Origin: Vandiemenella viatica
Lineage: Eukaryota > Arthropoda > Insecta > Orthoptera > Morabidae
DNA length: 64,000 bases
Direction of reading: 5' to 3'
Assembly: GCA_031002005.1 (NCBI GenBank)
Contig: JARYHS010011408.1
Location: 224,233,473 to 224,297,472, forward strand
This document shows positions 1 to 11,888 of the stretch, piece after piece. The notes under the pieces are model-generated. The model ran no database searches and was not told the origin of the DNA. It saw only the letters and a program-made list of their open reading frames with translations. Position numbers and translations under genes: made by a program. Numbering within the stretch: position 1 is the first letter of the stretch; each line of letters opens with the position of its first letter.

Positions 1-826
1 GGGCGTTGACAGAGCGTTCGAATCTTTGCTGCATTTTGCCATTCTGCTTATTGACGCAAAAGGGAGAAATACTTTGATGTGTACGCCGTGTACGTGCCTG
101 GTGGTGGTTCTGGGGGAGGGAGAGCCTTAGTGTTTTATGGGTGTAGGAAACTATCATAAATGTTGACACATGAAGTGAGGAAATTGAAATGCGGAAAAAA
201 CCAGACGTAAACACTAGTTAATTATTTTTTTAAAAAAAAAAAAAACCTCAGGAATACTAATGGATTGTATACGTCAGAGACAGGATTTCCTGTGACGCCG
301 GATCACGACTTTGAAATATGGGGCCTTTAAAGACTGATATGAGGCCTTTAAAGACCTGTAAAGATGATGCCATTGAAGCCGAATACACATATGTTTGTAA
401 CCAAATAAATTACTCTGCAGCAGATGCAAGCATAATTTTGACCGTTCAAGTATACTAGACGTACAAGTCGATGTGAGGGGCTAAAGACCGTGTACTAGAT
501 TCACGAATTTTAATTCCAATTATCTTTTTAAGGCTTATAAATGTAATTTGTGTTTAAATTACATGTTTCTACGTTGGTAATAATGACAGCGAGAGGGTTA
601 AGAACAGAAAATGACTAGTCAGTAACAACTTAATGTTTTTGAGCTTCGGGTTAGTCATTTTCTTTGCAAGATGTTTTCGAAAGAAGAAAGAATTCTCGCG
701 GAGAAAACCAGATACAAAATGGGTGTAAGTGCTGTATTGACTAAATGGAGAGAACATTTCGAGTGTAATCTACCACCATGTAGGACTGTTTACAATCTGA
801 AGAATACTGTTTAGGATCCAGAGGCC
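1..826. other. AT-rich non-coding stretch
   Basis: No convincing coding frame or repeat boundary is seen. A short A-tract lies near 231-245. Open frames here are short and low in complexity. Confidence 0.5.
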
Positions 827-918
827 GAGGTGAGATTTGGTGAGATCTGTGCAGACCCCCCCCCCCCCCACACCTCCCCCACCCTATTTCACCTCACGTA
901 ATTAATGGACGCCCCCTA
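827..918. mobile_element. Truncated TIR element, right half (C-tract family)
   Basis: The segment ends in a terminal motif reading cctcacgtaattaatgg followed by acgccccct, preceded by a run of about 14 C and by gagatttggtgagatct. The same order (gagatttggtgagatct, C-run, then this terminus) is found at 58670-58751, so this is the right half of the same family. The left half is missing. Superfamily is not assigned. Confidence 0.6.
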
Positions 919-2928
919 AGAAAAGTACGGACTAAGGAAAGTGAACTCACTGTATGACTGTGAGGAATAATACAAGCAAGTCCATACGATTAGCTGTAAA
1001 GTTTCTCGAAATTCATGTTAATCAATGCGGAGGATATTGCATGAGTAGAAGTTCAAAGTGTATATTCCACTTCCGATTGTATGGGTTGTCGGAAGATGGT
1101 CCAGACAGGCGACTACAAATTTTGTAAGATTATGCCTGATTAATATCCAACATTGTGGACTTATTTCTTCAGGGTCTGGTTAAAGATGAAGTCCAGGGTA
1201 AGACCTCACAAATTAGTGTAGAGATGACTGTTTACATTGAGAACAGCTCCAAGGAACTGGATAACTACATTCAGTTGTTTTTTGAGTACGTATCATAGTG
1301 TTCCAGATAGACTCCACGATGTGTTAATAAAGGGAATTACTTTAAATGTGTGTGTTTTCTGTTAAGAGGAAAATTAAATATGGTCTGTAAAAGTTATATA
1401 AAGAAGCATGACGTTACTTTATTGCTGCCCTGTATAATTATTAATGATCTGCATCTCTTCCAGCCACATCGGATGCAAGGAACTCTTCATGTGGTCTGAG
1501 TTCTCAGAACTGATTTGTTTTATCTGCTGAATAAGCTTAAAGATTCTAATAATCCCTTGTAAAAAGACGACTTCACATAAAAAAATATAATGTTCTCGTA
1601 GTTACTGGCACCGATTTGTTCAGAAAAACCCGCCGACACTGGTAATGGAAGCAAATGTTCATCTTTTCTTAGCCGGTTTCTTTTTACGTTTGTTTTGATA
1701 CTTATTTCGCCCTGCAGCTGCAAAACGAAAAAAGGCGAGAAACAATGTGGCTTATCTGGCCGTTAGCTATTCAACAGCGTTATCTGTCTCATTTTCGTCG
1801 GCTTGTTAAGGAGAAGTCGCCCTGAAAGACGCAGCTTGTGACCGAGAAATAAAACGATTTTTGATAACATCTCTTGTTTTTCATTTGAGTTTTGCGACTC
1901 GTCGATGACTTGGTCATTAGAACTGGCAGAGGATTGTAGGAACTGAAAGAGATGGAAATCCTCGATGACCTTTGCCTGAATTTAATTCAGTTGCAATGGA
2001 TCACATTATCTGGTGGAAACTTACACACCTACTTTTCAGTTTCATAGTTAAAAATAAGAAAAATCTTTATTTCTTTCAGTGCATAGCATCACCTACGTTC
2101 TTTTACCATTTACGAATTTTGATTTTAAAATCTTTCAGTGTTTTGGGGAAATTAAATACCTATAAATCTTGCTATGTTATAATTATTGATAGTTTTTGTT
2201 TATCACAATTGGCACTAAAGTATTACAATTTTAAATCTTGTGTTCATTTACGTTTCACTCAACATTTATAACTGAAAACGCATTACCCAATAACAGTTGT
2301 AACTCAAGTTAGTAACCTCAACAGCATTTTAATGTTCCAATGAACAAAAATTGATTTAAACTGGAAACCTGTTTTTATGATACCTGTGGAAGGATGTGTA
2401 TATACAAGAGTTGCTTCTCAGTCAAATACACATCTGCTCGTGAAGATTAATTTACTTGAGTTCTAACATAGTTTGTAGATGCAACATTATGTAGTTTACG
2501 CTGCATTATACTTTATTTTTTCTTCCATTCGTGTTATCATGCCTATCATGTTATTTTACGGTCATCAGTATGTTATATAATGTAGTATTGCAATGGCTGT
2601 AACATACAGCCCCGATCTAGATAGGATTAGCGATGCGGTTATCTGAAGCCCAAATGCTACCCTCAACATCATTCGTCCGGTAGGTAGGGTATAATGTGAT
2701 CGGGATGGTGGAGCTGGCTGCTTGGGTTATTAGACCCACCCGATGATAAGACAACGGGCTAAGGCGATCAAGAATGCAGCCCCGACGCTGTTAAATGAAC
2801 TTCTGCCAGTCGTTCGTTATGGATCACCTTTTTCGATTCATACTTCAAGGGTTTGTGGTTTTAAATGTTGTTCATCAGACCAGTAGGGACGCTGACGGCA
2901 TTTAAAAAATACTAGATGACCGTGCGAA
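919..2928. other. Non-coding stretch, no recognised feature
   Basis: Only short frames occur. The part at about 2605-2830 has higher GC than its surroundings and could be an old repeat, but I cannot match it to a family. Confidence 0.4.
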
Positions 2929-3200
2929 AGTTTCGAAAATAAAGTACGATAGCGAACCGGAACACAACGAAACTGAACAAAACACAAACAGTTTATCCAT
3001 ACCTCTATGATATATGCTGCTTCTATCTAGCGGTAATGCGATCATAGCCCGTATGAAAATTTCACAAAAAAATGTTTGCATAGGAACACAAATGTTTCCT
3101 TAAAAAAACCGAAAAAATCCTTATCGTAGAAGAAACACACAGTTTTCGGATATCTATGTGATATGTGCTCCCTATGTAACGGTAACGCGATCAATCCTTA
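2929..3200. repeat. Two tandem copies of a ~140-bp unit
   Basis: The segment holding tatgatatatgctgcttcta then gcggtaatgcgatca (about 3006-3046) recurs diverged at about 3160-3197 as tgtgatatgtgctccctat then cggtaacgcgatca. The upstream parts also align (gtgcgaaagtttcgaaaat with gtatgaaaatttcacaaaa). Period is roughly 140 bp, two copies. Confidence 0.5.
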
Positions 3201-3289
3201 TCGACGGCAGCGACGCCTAGTGGCTTGGCTCTGAACTGTCTCATATGTGTGACCTTGATAGGCTTGTCCTTTTTGAGTTTAATGTGGAT

Positions 3290-3369
3290 AAATTTATTTC
3301 TTATTTTATGATATTAAAAAGCGGAGATCTTAAACGATTTTGATTAAGAATGAGGATAAATGAGTCGTC

Positions 3370-3420
<51 letters not shown>

Positions 3421-3575
3421 TTTGCTCTTTAAGGGCCGAACTCCGAAAAATTCCTTTTCTAATTTATGATATTACCAAAGCAAAGAACTTAATCTTTAAA
3501 ATAATACCTCATTTATCGATTTTCTCTAGCTATAAATGAAGATAAGTGGCTCTTCACACAAAAAAAAAATACTAA
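3290..3575 (+). repeat. Duplicated A-tailed 3' end of an unidentified retroposon
   Basis: A segment containing tttatgatattaaaaagcgg and ending gataaatgagtcgtcgc plus a 41-A run (3372-3412) is followed by a diverged second copy containing tttatgatattaccaaagc and ending gataagtggctcttcacac plus 9 A. Two consecutive A-tailed copies suggest tandem retroposon tails. The family is not recognised. Confidence 0.4.
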
Positions 3576-3916
3576 TAAAAAACAGCTTTGAGAAATAATA
3601 TACATGATATTGTATCCGAATATTTTTACTGTTGGAGCAAAAGTACAAATTAATTCTATGTGTGTATGTGACGAAAACATAAAAAATACTAAGGTTAGCT
3701 CCGTGTTATTAATAGCCGAATGGCATTTATTCAAAAAATTATCATAATTATGTTCTGTATACAGCTGAAAGAAGGTATTGGCTGAGAATATTTGAATGAT
3801 TCAATCCTGTATAATTGATTATTCCATTAGAAGTTAAAGCGCAAATTTTCTTGGCATAAATTCTTTTTTCCCAATAAATTCTGTTTTCATCCTTGGTTTA
3901 CAGATTGGATATATGC

Positions 3917-3934
3917 GGGGGGGGGGGGGGGGGG
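3917..3934. repeat. Homopolymer G(18)
   Basis: An uninterrupted run of 18 G. It is isolated, without the terminal motifs that accompany the other G/C runs in this window. Confidence 0.9.
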
Positions 3935-4207
3935 AACAAAATCATGTCGTCTGACATATGTTGCACGTTGTTTTTGTAGACTGTTCTGAAATATCGCTCA
4001 ATACAAAATCACCTTCGGCTTCGGTATCTTAATAACTTTTCCCACAACTTAGACCTTCTAAATTACCTTCTGGAAGCATATGCTTACTGAAATGCCTTTT
4101 GCAAGCGTATGTGGCCATAATTGCAGTCCCACCTTCAAGCGTTACCCTTCTGAAAACAACTATTGTCAACCATCAAATCAGCGCCTGCGGTGATGAGCTC
4201 ATATATA

Positions 4208-4808
4208 CAGGGTGTTACAAAAAGGTACGGCAAAACTTTCAGGAAACATTCCTCACTTACAAAAAAAAAAAAATATGTTATGTGGACATGTGTCCGGAAA
4301 CGCTTACTTTCCATGTTAGAGCTCATTTTATTACTTCTCTTCAAATCACATTAAACATGGAATGGAAACACACAGCAACAGAACGTACCAGCGTGACTTC
4401 AAACACTTTGTTACAGGAAATGTTCAAAATTTCCTCCGTTAGCGAGGATACATGCATCCACCCTCCGTCGCATGGAATCCCTGATGCGCTGATGCAGCCC
4501 TGGAGAATGGCGTATTGTATCACAGCCGTCCACAATACGAGCACGAAGAGTCTCTACATTTGGTACCGGGGTTGCGTAGACAAGGGCTTTCAAATGCCCC
4601 CATAAATGGAAGTCAAGAGGGTTGAGGTCAGGAGAGCGTGGGGGCCATGGAATTGGTCCGTACAGTACAGTACATACTAACGAAACTAAAATGAGCTCTA
4701 ACATGGAAAGTAAGCGTTTCCGGACACATGTCCACATAACATATTTTCTTTGTTTGTGTGTGAGGAATGTTTCCTGAAAGTTTGGCCCTACCTTTTTGTA
4801 ACACCCTG
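4208..4808. mobile_element. Deleted Tc1/mariner-type DNA transposon
   Basis: About 120-bp terminal inverted repeats (4208-4332 and 4687-4808) begin cagggtgttacaaaaaggta and end with its complement. TA dinucleotides flank both sides (4206-4207, 4809-4810), as expected of the TA-targeting IS630-Tc1-mariner superfamily. The total is only 601 bp, and the interior keeps just the 3' end of a transposase gene, so this is an internally deleted, non-autonomous copy. The inverted repeats would form a long hairpin if transcribed. Confidence 0.85.
4411..4680 (-). pseudogene. Transposase C-terminal remnant (Tc1/mariner)
   Basis: On the minus strand about 90 codons remain open and contain WPPRSPDLNPLDFHLWGHLK, the signature around the last catalytic aspartate of Tc1/mariner DDE/D transposases. 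The frame ends at a natural stop (4411) after GGNFEHFL. Everything upstream (DNA-binding domain and first catalytic acids) is absent, and the frame runs directly into the terminal inverted repeat, so the gene is an internal-deletion remnant without activity of its own. Confidence 0.8.
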
Positions 4809-4810
4809 TA

Positions 4811-5515
4811 GATAGTTTCTTGTTAAGTAAATCCTGCACAGGGGATCCGTGAGGTGAGTCTATGATAAAGGTATTGGCATATTGTGATGGAAGAAAATAA
4901 CACGTCCGGTACAGTACTCTTATGTTGTGTTATTATTTGTCTAATCGCAATGTCTCCTGAAGGATTTGCCATCAACCCGATTCTTTTATCTCCACTCTCG
5001 CGTCTCCGATGGGCAGCGTTACGGAACGAAGAACCCACCATCACTCACACTAATCAGTCGTCAACCTGTATCCTGTCGTTTGTTCACATTAGACCCTTGG
5101 AGGTCCTTGTAAACTTCAGTATGCGTGACGCACTCTATTTGTTTGATTTCGAAAGAGTGCTTTAGAAAATCTCTACCGGTTCAAAGGTGCCGATGGAATG
5201 CGCAGTCACTGCCTGGTCATTAGCTTATCGTTTTCACCATTGCGTAACCTAATGCATATGCCGTAGTCGTTGCAGTACAAGATCAAGCTTTACTGATCTG
5301 CAAACTCGACACTGCTGCCAATTAACATGCCATTGTCTGTGATCTTGAGCACGTTGCAGGATGAGGCATGGTTTGTTTGAAGGCAACTGAATCTGCCTGA
5401 AATGAATGCTTATGACTATTTCTCAGAGTAGTAGTGGTTAATAATTCCTTCATGATTTTGCAGTTCTTACGAGTCTTAACTGTGAACTCCAGAGTATTGT
5501 TGAAGGTAGCTATAC
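4811..5515. other. Non-coding stretch between transposon and SINE
   Basis: A short plus-strand frame at 4884-5165 and overlapping minus-strand frames exist, but none resembles a known protein. I see no repeat boundaries. Confidence 0.4.
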
Positions 5516-5522
5516 AGCTAAA

Positions 5523-5754
5523 CTGAGCGTGGTGGTTGAGATCTAATCTCTGGCCTTGCACTCGAGAGGACGCGGGGTCGACTCTCCTCCCAGCCTTCCA
5601 GTTTTCAGTTTCCCATGGTTTCCCGAAATCGCTCCAGGCAAATTCCGGGTTGGTTTCTTCAAAATATCATGGCCGAATTCCTTTTCGTTCCTTGCCCCCA
5701 GTGCTTTCCCACTTTTAATGACCTTGACGTCTACGAGGCGTAAAAAAAACAAAT
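5523..5754 (+). mobile_element. SINE family A, copy 1 (tRNA-derived)
   Basis: It has a tRNA-like head (gagcgtggtggttgag, B-box zone ggggtcgactctcc), the family body (tttcccatggtttcccgaaa, catggccgaattccttttcg, gacgtctacgaggcgtaaa) and a short A-rich tail. The perfect 7-bp target duplication agctaaa lies at 5516-5522 and 5755-5761, which fixes both ends. It would be transcribed by Pol III and mobilised in trans by a LINE. Confidence 0.88.
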
Positions 5755-5764
5755 AGCTAAATAA

Positions 5765-8527
5765 ACAATCCGTCAAGTGTGAGCTATACTCGCTCTATGA
5801 CGGTTCCGTACATAGTTTGGGTATTAAAACAAATTCACATTATATTTACTGATTAATTATAAACTGCACTTCTGCAACTACGCATTTCTTAGTTTGCATA
5901 AACTATTGTACTTCTGAACTAGTTTCCTTAATCTCCCTATAGCCATTTCTGAGTATCGTGATCCAAGTGCTTCATTAGAGCAAGCCATTGGATTGTCTTT
6001 GGAAAATTAAATTAGGTCCTTTCTTTATAGTAACCTTCAGACAAAGCAATGCCAGTACCACATCCGTTGTAGATTATATAAAACTCATATAACACCTACA
6101 ATTTTGTCGTTTACTCATCGAATGGTCTGTTGCTCTGAACGACTAAAACAAGTACTCGCTGAATGTGAAGCGAAATATCAGTGAGTCTTAATAGCGGTCT
6201 GCAGCTGTGGGTTGATTGTCCAGTGTGGGGGCCAGCGGACGTTCCAATTGACGACACAGAAACTCTGACAACGGCACCGCCTTCTAGAGATGTTTTCGCA
6301 CTGTGGGTGGTCGCTACTGCGAAACATAAGCAGCCTCCACGGGTCACGGCGATGAACAGTAGCGCCAAACTGAAATGCTACTTCCAGGTTTCTGATGTAT
6401 ACTGATTGTGGTTTTAGTTATGTGTGAACTACCGACATCAGAAGGATCGGTTGTTCAAATATTATTAGCTCAGGACATGTGTGTTGGTGGTTAAAAACAA
6501 ACAGCTGTATTTTCGCTTGGCATTTACAGATCAAACATCAAAGAAATTGAGCAGTTTTAGAATCTTAGAAGGCAAAATAAAATAAAAAAATAATGCATTG
6601 GTTTCCCCAAGAGAGTTATGCGGAAATACGTACAGTGAAAATTGTTTCTCGCAATCAGAGCGCTAAATTGAATTAGACCCCTAGTTAAATAAGTACGTAT
6701 GGAAACCAGTTTATAAAAGCTTATATAAACTATTTCGATGTTTTGGTGATTATAATCGCCTCATATATTTCCGTCTCTTACTCTATTGTTTCTCTTTACT
6801 TTTCGACTATTCTGTGAGTTAACAGATTGATCTATCTATTTCTCATGTTTCAATTGTGCCGGCCCGTCATCCTCTCTCTTCATTCTGTTAGACTCTTCCA
6901 TAAACTTCTTTCCTCATCTATGATTTCCAGAACTATTCCATTCCAGTTTTAGAAAGTTATGCCTTGAGACATAGCTGTTAGCGCGAGTTAAAAATTATTA
7001 CTGTTCTCTCATTTCGTTGGAACTGTTTCTAAGGTGTTTCATGATATTAATCTGTGTGAAAAATCTTCGTAGTTTAATGAAAGAGCCACGGAGAAAAAGC
7101 AGGAAACGTTTATTTTTAGATATGCACATTCATTGCACTGTTAAAAGACGTTCTTCTAAAAATTGTCGATCTGGAAACTGATTGTTGTGTATTGAATTGT
7201 ATACTTATTCCAAAAAACTAATTGTGATGAACCCTAAGTAATAATCAGAAGCAACCATTTCCAAGTAGTATTCACCTGTCACTGGGTGATTTTATTCTAT
7301 ATTTTCATATAGGCATTTAGAATTGCATGTGGAAAACTCAACACTTCATTAATACACAATACAAACTTTTAAACCTGAAAGCGAGTTTTCACATATTTAA
7401 ATCATTTAAACGTTTACAGTTTAGTTTTCGTAATGGATAAATGATATTATCGGAAGGCCCTATCATTATATAACCAGATGTGAATGGAAATATTAGATTC
7501 ACAATACGTAGAGAGGAGTACAAACCTGTTTCAGAAGGTGGGTTTAGTGTTATAGAAATCTTCCAGTAACAGTGGTCTTCCAATCAGATGAATACAGAGA
7601 CAGCCCAAGGAAAACAACGACAAAAATAAAGGCATATGGTTCACTCCTTTCAATAAATCTGTTGCTCATCAAAGAAACAACTCCGCATACCAAAAAATAA
7701 ATAAATACTAGTCTTTCTTATCATAAGAAATTAAACTAAAAGAAAAACTTGTTGATTTTCAAATAATGTTAAATTACTTTACAGCTGATTCCCGAAATTA
7801 CACACGCGATGAACGGAACCTAAAACCGTAATCCGCTTGCAGTCTGAATATATCGAAAACATGTAACCGCCTTCGTTCTCTAATCATTTAAACTAATCGT
7901 TGACTTGCGTTCTCCATTTCGGTGCTCGTGTTTAAAAGTGAGGACGTCACTAAGTAGGCCTACACGAGAAAGTGTTCTGTCGCCAGACGTGTAAAATCCG
8001 CGGTCAAGATTACGTCTTCAGTTGCAACCGTGACTTGTGCAATTCATAATGCATGTAATTTTCATGTGGGAGAATTCGCAAAGGAAAAAAGAGCGGGTTA
8101 TGTCACACTTCTAAGAAGAAGCAGGCATAATATTCTCGGGATCGTTGAGTAATCAGTGTCACGATTTAACCTAAGCTGGATTAGCTCATGAATACGAATA
8201 CGATAAGACGACAATGCGAGTCCCAGGACTGACAATAAATCCGCGAGTCCCACTCTAGTGTCGTTGGTTGGTCCGCCTCTGCTATTCTCGGCCTCCAGAT
8301 AACCCCGGGCACAGTTATCGCTAGTGCAGTATATTACAGAACCGGTAACGCCGAATAATAATTTCCTTCTTGTTTATTGACTATCCATCATACAAATATT
8401 TTTTTTCTATCTAAACCAACCAATCTTGAACTAAAGAAATTATTGTTATGAATATTTTCAAGAGGAAGATGTAAATCTTTGCTGCATAAAATTCCTTTTT
8501 TCTTTGTGTACCTTAACCGTATCCGAC
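5765..8527. other. AT-rich non-coding stretch
   Basis: No gene or repeat boundary is recognised over about 2.7 kb. A GC-richer part at 6180-6370 carries overlapping frames on both strands (74 and 85 codons) that resemble nothing known to me. Confidence 0.4.
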
Positions 8528-8535
8528 TGTAGATT

Positions 8536-8572
8536 GTTACCATGGGCGATGTTTACCCCTCCATGGTAACTT
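8536..8572. repeat. Perfect 10-bp palindromic arms (stem-loop)
   Basis: The arms gttaccatgg and ccatggtaac flank a short spacer of about 17 bases. They could form a cruciform or RNA stem, or be the end of an unrecognised element. Each arm carries an NcoI-like ccatgg core. Confidence 0.5.
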
Positions 8573-8898
8573 CCAGAGAGGTGATGAACTAGGATGTCCA
8601 ATTGCCCTCCCCAATGTTGACAGTGTTCGCAAATGTATGTTCAGTGTAATGTTGCTTGTGTTATATATGAGAGATGAAAAAAGGGTGAGGGTTAAACCAG
8701 TGCTGCTCCGAGACATACCAAGGAGGCTACATGACTTAACGTGCTCATCCGACGGAGGAATCGCCATCAACAGTGTGGAATGCCCTAACTTCATACGCAT
8801 GGATCTGGTGGTCAGGAACTGTGCACCACACCCTCTCCTACCCCTCCAGATAAGTCCTAGTGATGAAAATTTCCTCCACTATAATGACTCGAACCAGC
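8573..8898. other. Unassigned low-copy stretch with two overlapping frames
   Basis: Plus-strand 8637-8927 and minus-strand 8537-8800 are both open but overlap and share no motif with known proteins. The moderate GC content suggests an old repeat rather than a gene. Confidence 0.3.
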
Positions 8899-8901
8899 TA
8901 A

Positions 8902-9259
8902 AGCCGCGTTCCCATGATCCCTTGTAACGGAGGCGGGACGGGACGGGACCTCATTACCCGAAGTGTAGGGAGGAGCGCGCGCCGCAGGTTAGCCCTAGCT
9001 TACCTCGCCGCCACCTCCCCACCACATTGCTAATGTCGTTTGGCACAGAGCACTTTACAGTAACAGAAGGGATGCGCACCGCTGCTACAAACCGATGACA
9101 ACAGCGCACCTCTACATACGCCTGTGATTTTTACCGACACAGGGTGGGTAGCTGCGTCTCATCTCCGCTAGCAGAGGCGCCCCTGTTCCCATGGCGTATT
9201 GTAGAATATTCGTCCCGTCGTGTCCCACCTCCGTTGCAAGAGATCGTGGGAATGCGGCT
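8902..9259. mobile_element. Harbinger-like MITE
   Basis: Terminal inverted repeats of about 48 bp begin agccgcgttcccatgatc and end gatcgtgggaatgcggct. TAA trinucleotides flank both sides (8899-8901 and 9260-9262). A 3-bp TWA duplication is typical of PIF/Harbinger elements, so that superfamily is inferred. At 358 bp with no transposase it is non-autonomous. Part of its interior is matched by the relic at 35630-35795. Confidence 0.75.
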
Positions 9260-9262
9260 TAA

Positions 9263-9653
9263 CCCCGTGTCAGCGCCGGACACCAACAGGGTGCCGCAGC
9301 CTACTGAGCCAACGGGGCGGGCGCCGTATGAAATGGAAATACGAAACGTAATATATCTTCAAAAAAAAAAAAACGAAATTATTACCTCCTGACTTATATG
9401 ATTACCAGGATGCTTCTTTAAATTATTTTGGGAAAAATCCAAACTGTTATCACCAACGTAAGCATCCAAATCTTTTTGAAGTATTTCATTTTTATGTGCT
9501 TTGACTCTAGCCAGAACCGTGAGATAACGGTTTGAGAGTTTCGAACAAAGAGTTCCACCAAAATAAACGCAATTTTAGAACGGCTATTTTACTGCGTCAC
9601 AGATTATTTAATCATTTGTTCAAACAGCCAGCAGAGTTTTGTACAAGCTCACG
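9263..9653. other. Spacer between two MITEs
   Basis: Contains a short A12 tract near 9361 and no recognisable gene. Confidence 0.4.
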
Positions 9654-9661
9654 AAATTCGG

Positions 9662-9791
9662 CAGTGGCGTAACTCGTATACAGCTGAGGCTCTTGGCAGA
9701 TTCATCGGGTGGGGCCCTCACACAGTGCCGGATCTGGGAGAGGATGGGGAGGTACAAAACGGGGCATCCATTTTATCGGCGACCATTTCCT

Positions 9792-9830
<39 letters not shown>

Positions 9831-9965
9831 CCACTATTGCCCCGGGAAGCGACAATGGGCGCCATCTGTTTGAAAGGGAGGGTCCTTGACCTTGGGTCGG
9901 GGACCCCCTCCGGATGGGGTCCCGTTGCATTTTGCCCTTACTGCCACCCTATTGCTACGCCACTG
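9662..9965. mobile_element. hAT MITE, family 1
   Basis: The ends cagtggcgtaact and gctacgccactg are short inverted repeats of the hAT type. They are flanked by 8-bp duplications aaattcgg (9654-9661) and aagttcgg (9966-9973), 7 of 8 matching. The 304-bp interior has no transposase but holds a T8 run followed by about 29 A (9791-9827). Confidence 0.82.
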
Positions 9966-9973
9966 AAGTTCGG

Positions 9974-11157
9974 TAAAGGCGTATAGAGCATCATGGGACG
10001 GTGCGAAACTGCCTTGCGACGTCGGTACATAAACGGGAAAGTATCTGCTCCCATAAGAAGAAAGAACCATGCTCTAAGGCCGAACTGTGCGGCTGTAATC
10101 ACTTGGTGCTAGAAAGACAACTGCTTGAAAGTATCACGTCGCACAGTTACTGCAATACAACTCAGGTCATTTCAATGCAAATGCAATGCACGAACAATAG
10201 CTTCACCCGCATTGTCTGGTATATTTTCCCGTTCGAACAGTACGCTGTTTCTGCTTGCGCTCATTCCAATACTGGAAGTCCATAACCGATTCCACACTGT
10301 GTTAGAGCGCCTTATTACTTGGAAGATAGGTCTGAGAACTTCTGTAACTGATGCATAGATAGCGAAGCTATCAGCAAGTGAGAATTTAGTGAAAATCGCT
10401 TCCAACAAACAAATATAATTTTCTTACTACATTCTGTAAATTTATTTTTAACTTGACAGCTTCGTATAGAACCATATATACAATAATCTGTTGCCGCTAA
10501 CTTTACTTTCCATCTTTGTGACATCGTTTTCGTAATTAACACAATCAGCCTTTATTAGAGGATTATGGCGTACGTATTGGCTGTTTGATTGCCTTTCTTT
10601 AGTCAAATTGAGTATGTAGAGCACATGACGAACACAACATATAATTAAAATCTCCCATTCCTCGGCTGGATCCTAATCTACGGAGTATGACGCTTTCAAT
10701 GCGAATCTGTAGGTGCTGCCTGCCTGTCTCCACCCTCCTCTCCACGTGTCCTCATTATAATGACTAATAAATACTAAGGAGGAAGCTAGGTGCAACTGGC
10801 CGGAGCTCACAGCGTTTATTGTGTCTTGGGCTAGAAAGGAAATACTGAATTCGTGAAAAATTTCGATTTTCATATCTTGAGAGATCTATATGACCTGCAC
10901 TATCATCAAGGTTTTTTTTAAATTAATTTCAAATTCCGGATTATATCTGTCGGTCAACACTGTAACTAGATTTTCACTACATTTTGTTGTTAACTGTGCA
11001 GTTATGATCTCTTGACATGTATACATTTTGAACTTAATCCTCCACTTACATACTGTGCACATAACTACTTCGGCTCTAGCTTTTTCCTTTAATATCTGTA
11101 CTATTTACATGAAATTGATAGTAACGTATTGCTAGTGAATATGAAGAACAGCGACTA
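9974..11157. other. Non-coding stretch, no recognised feature
   Basis: Short overlapping frames at 9.99-10.5 kb lack any family resemblance. Base composition is AT-rich and no inverted or direct repeats were spotted. Confidence 0.4.
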
Positions 11158-11374
11158 ACCGAGTGTGGTGGGTGAGCGGTAACGTTCGGGCCTCTCACTC
11201 GGCTGGACATGGGTTCGAAACTCCGTGCGGCTATACAGATTTTGTTCTTCGTTGTTTTTCCGAAGTCACTCCTTGAAAACCCCATGGCCGAGTTCCTTCT
11301 CGTTCATTGCCCTCAGTTGTTTGTCGTCTTTAACTATCTCGACGTCGATGTGGGGTAAAGCCTTAGGGAAAAAA
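11158..11374 (+). mobile_element. SINE family A, copy 2
   Basis: Head ccgagtgtggtgggtgagcg has a good A-box, and B-box gggttcgaaactcc follows at normal tRNA spacing. The body keeps catggccgagttccttctcg and ctcgacgtcgatg but lacks the stretch with the gcgaatgcc motif, an internal deletion relative to copy 6. A weak gacta duplication may flank it. Confidence 0.82.
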
Positions 11375-11888
11375 GAGACTATTTTCATCTCTGCTGGAGA
11401 AAATGAAATTATGTTATTTAACGGTATTTGTACTGTAAATTTTTCTTGCTTTAGGCAATTCCTCTAATAACCATCCGACTTTAGTACCTTGCAGTTACTT
11501 ATAAACGTTTGCCTGCAATGAGTTAATAAATTTTACCCTTGTGTTTAATGTCCTAGAACTATATTTGTTTCATATAAAATTTGAAATATCTAAAGCAGTT
11601 ATAAATCTGCTACTGCCGAATGTTTTGCAGTATCCTAGGGTGTTAAGGGGGGTGTAAGGGTTTGGGAGAGACTATACTAGTCTTTTCCAACCAAATGTCA
11701 ACCTCTCCTTCACGTGGTGCACCCTGTTTGCACGGACGAGGCTCTGGCGACTGAAAGATTCCCGGTATAAGGAGTCACCCACTGCTTGCCAACGGCCTCT
11801 GAAAAGAGGGCGGAAGAGCGGGGAGCGGTTCAGGGCACCCTCTTGCCCTTGGGGTTGGAAACGGCCCCTAAAGGCGGATGAATCAGAA

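Noticed and set aside
4099..4605. 168-codon plus-strand frame over the mariner-type element
   Set aside because: It starts at TTG, runs through the inverted repeat and lies opposite the true transposase remnant on the minus strand.
9718..9830. Second hAT end at cagtgccggatctggg inside the 9.7-kb MITE
   Set aside because: No matching opposite end or duplication could be found.
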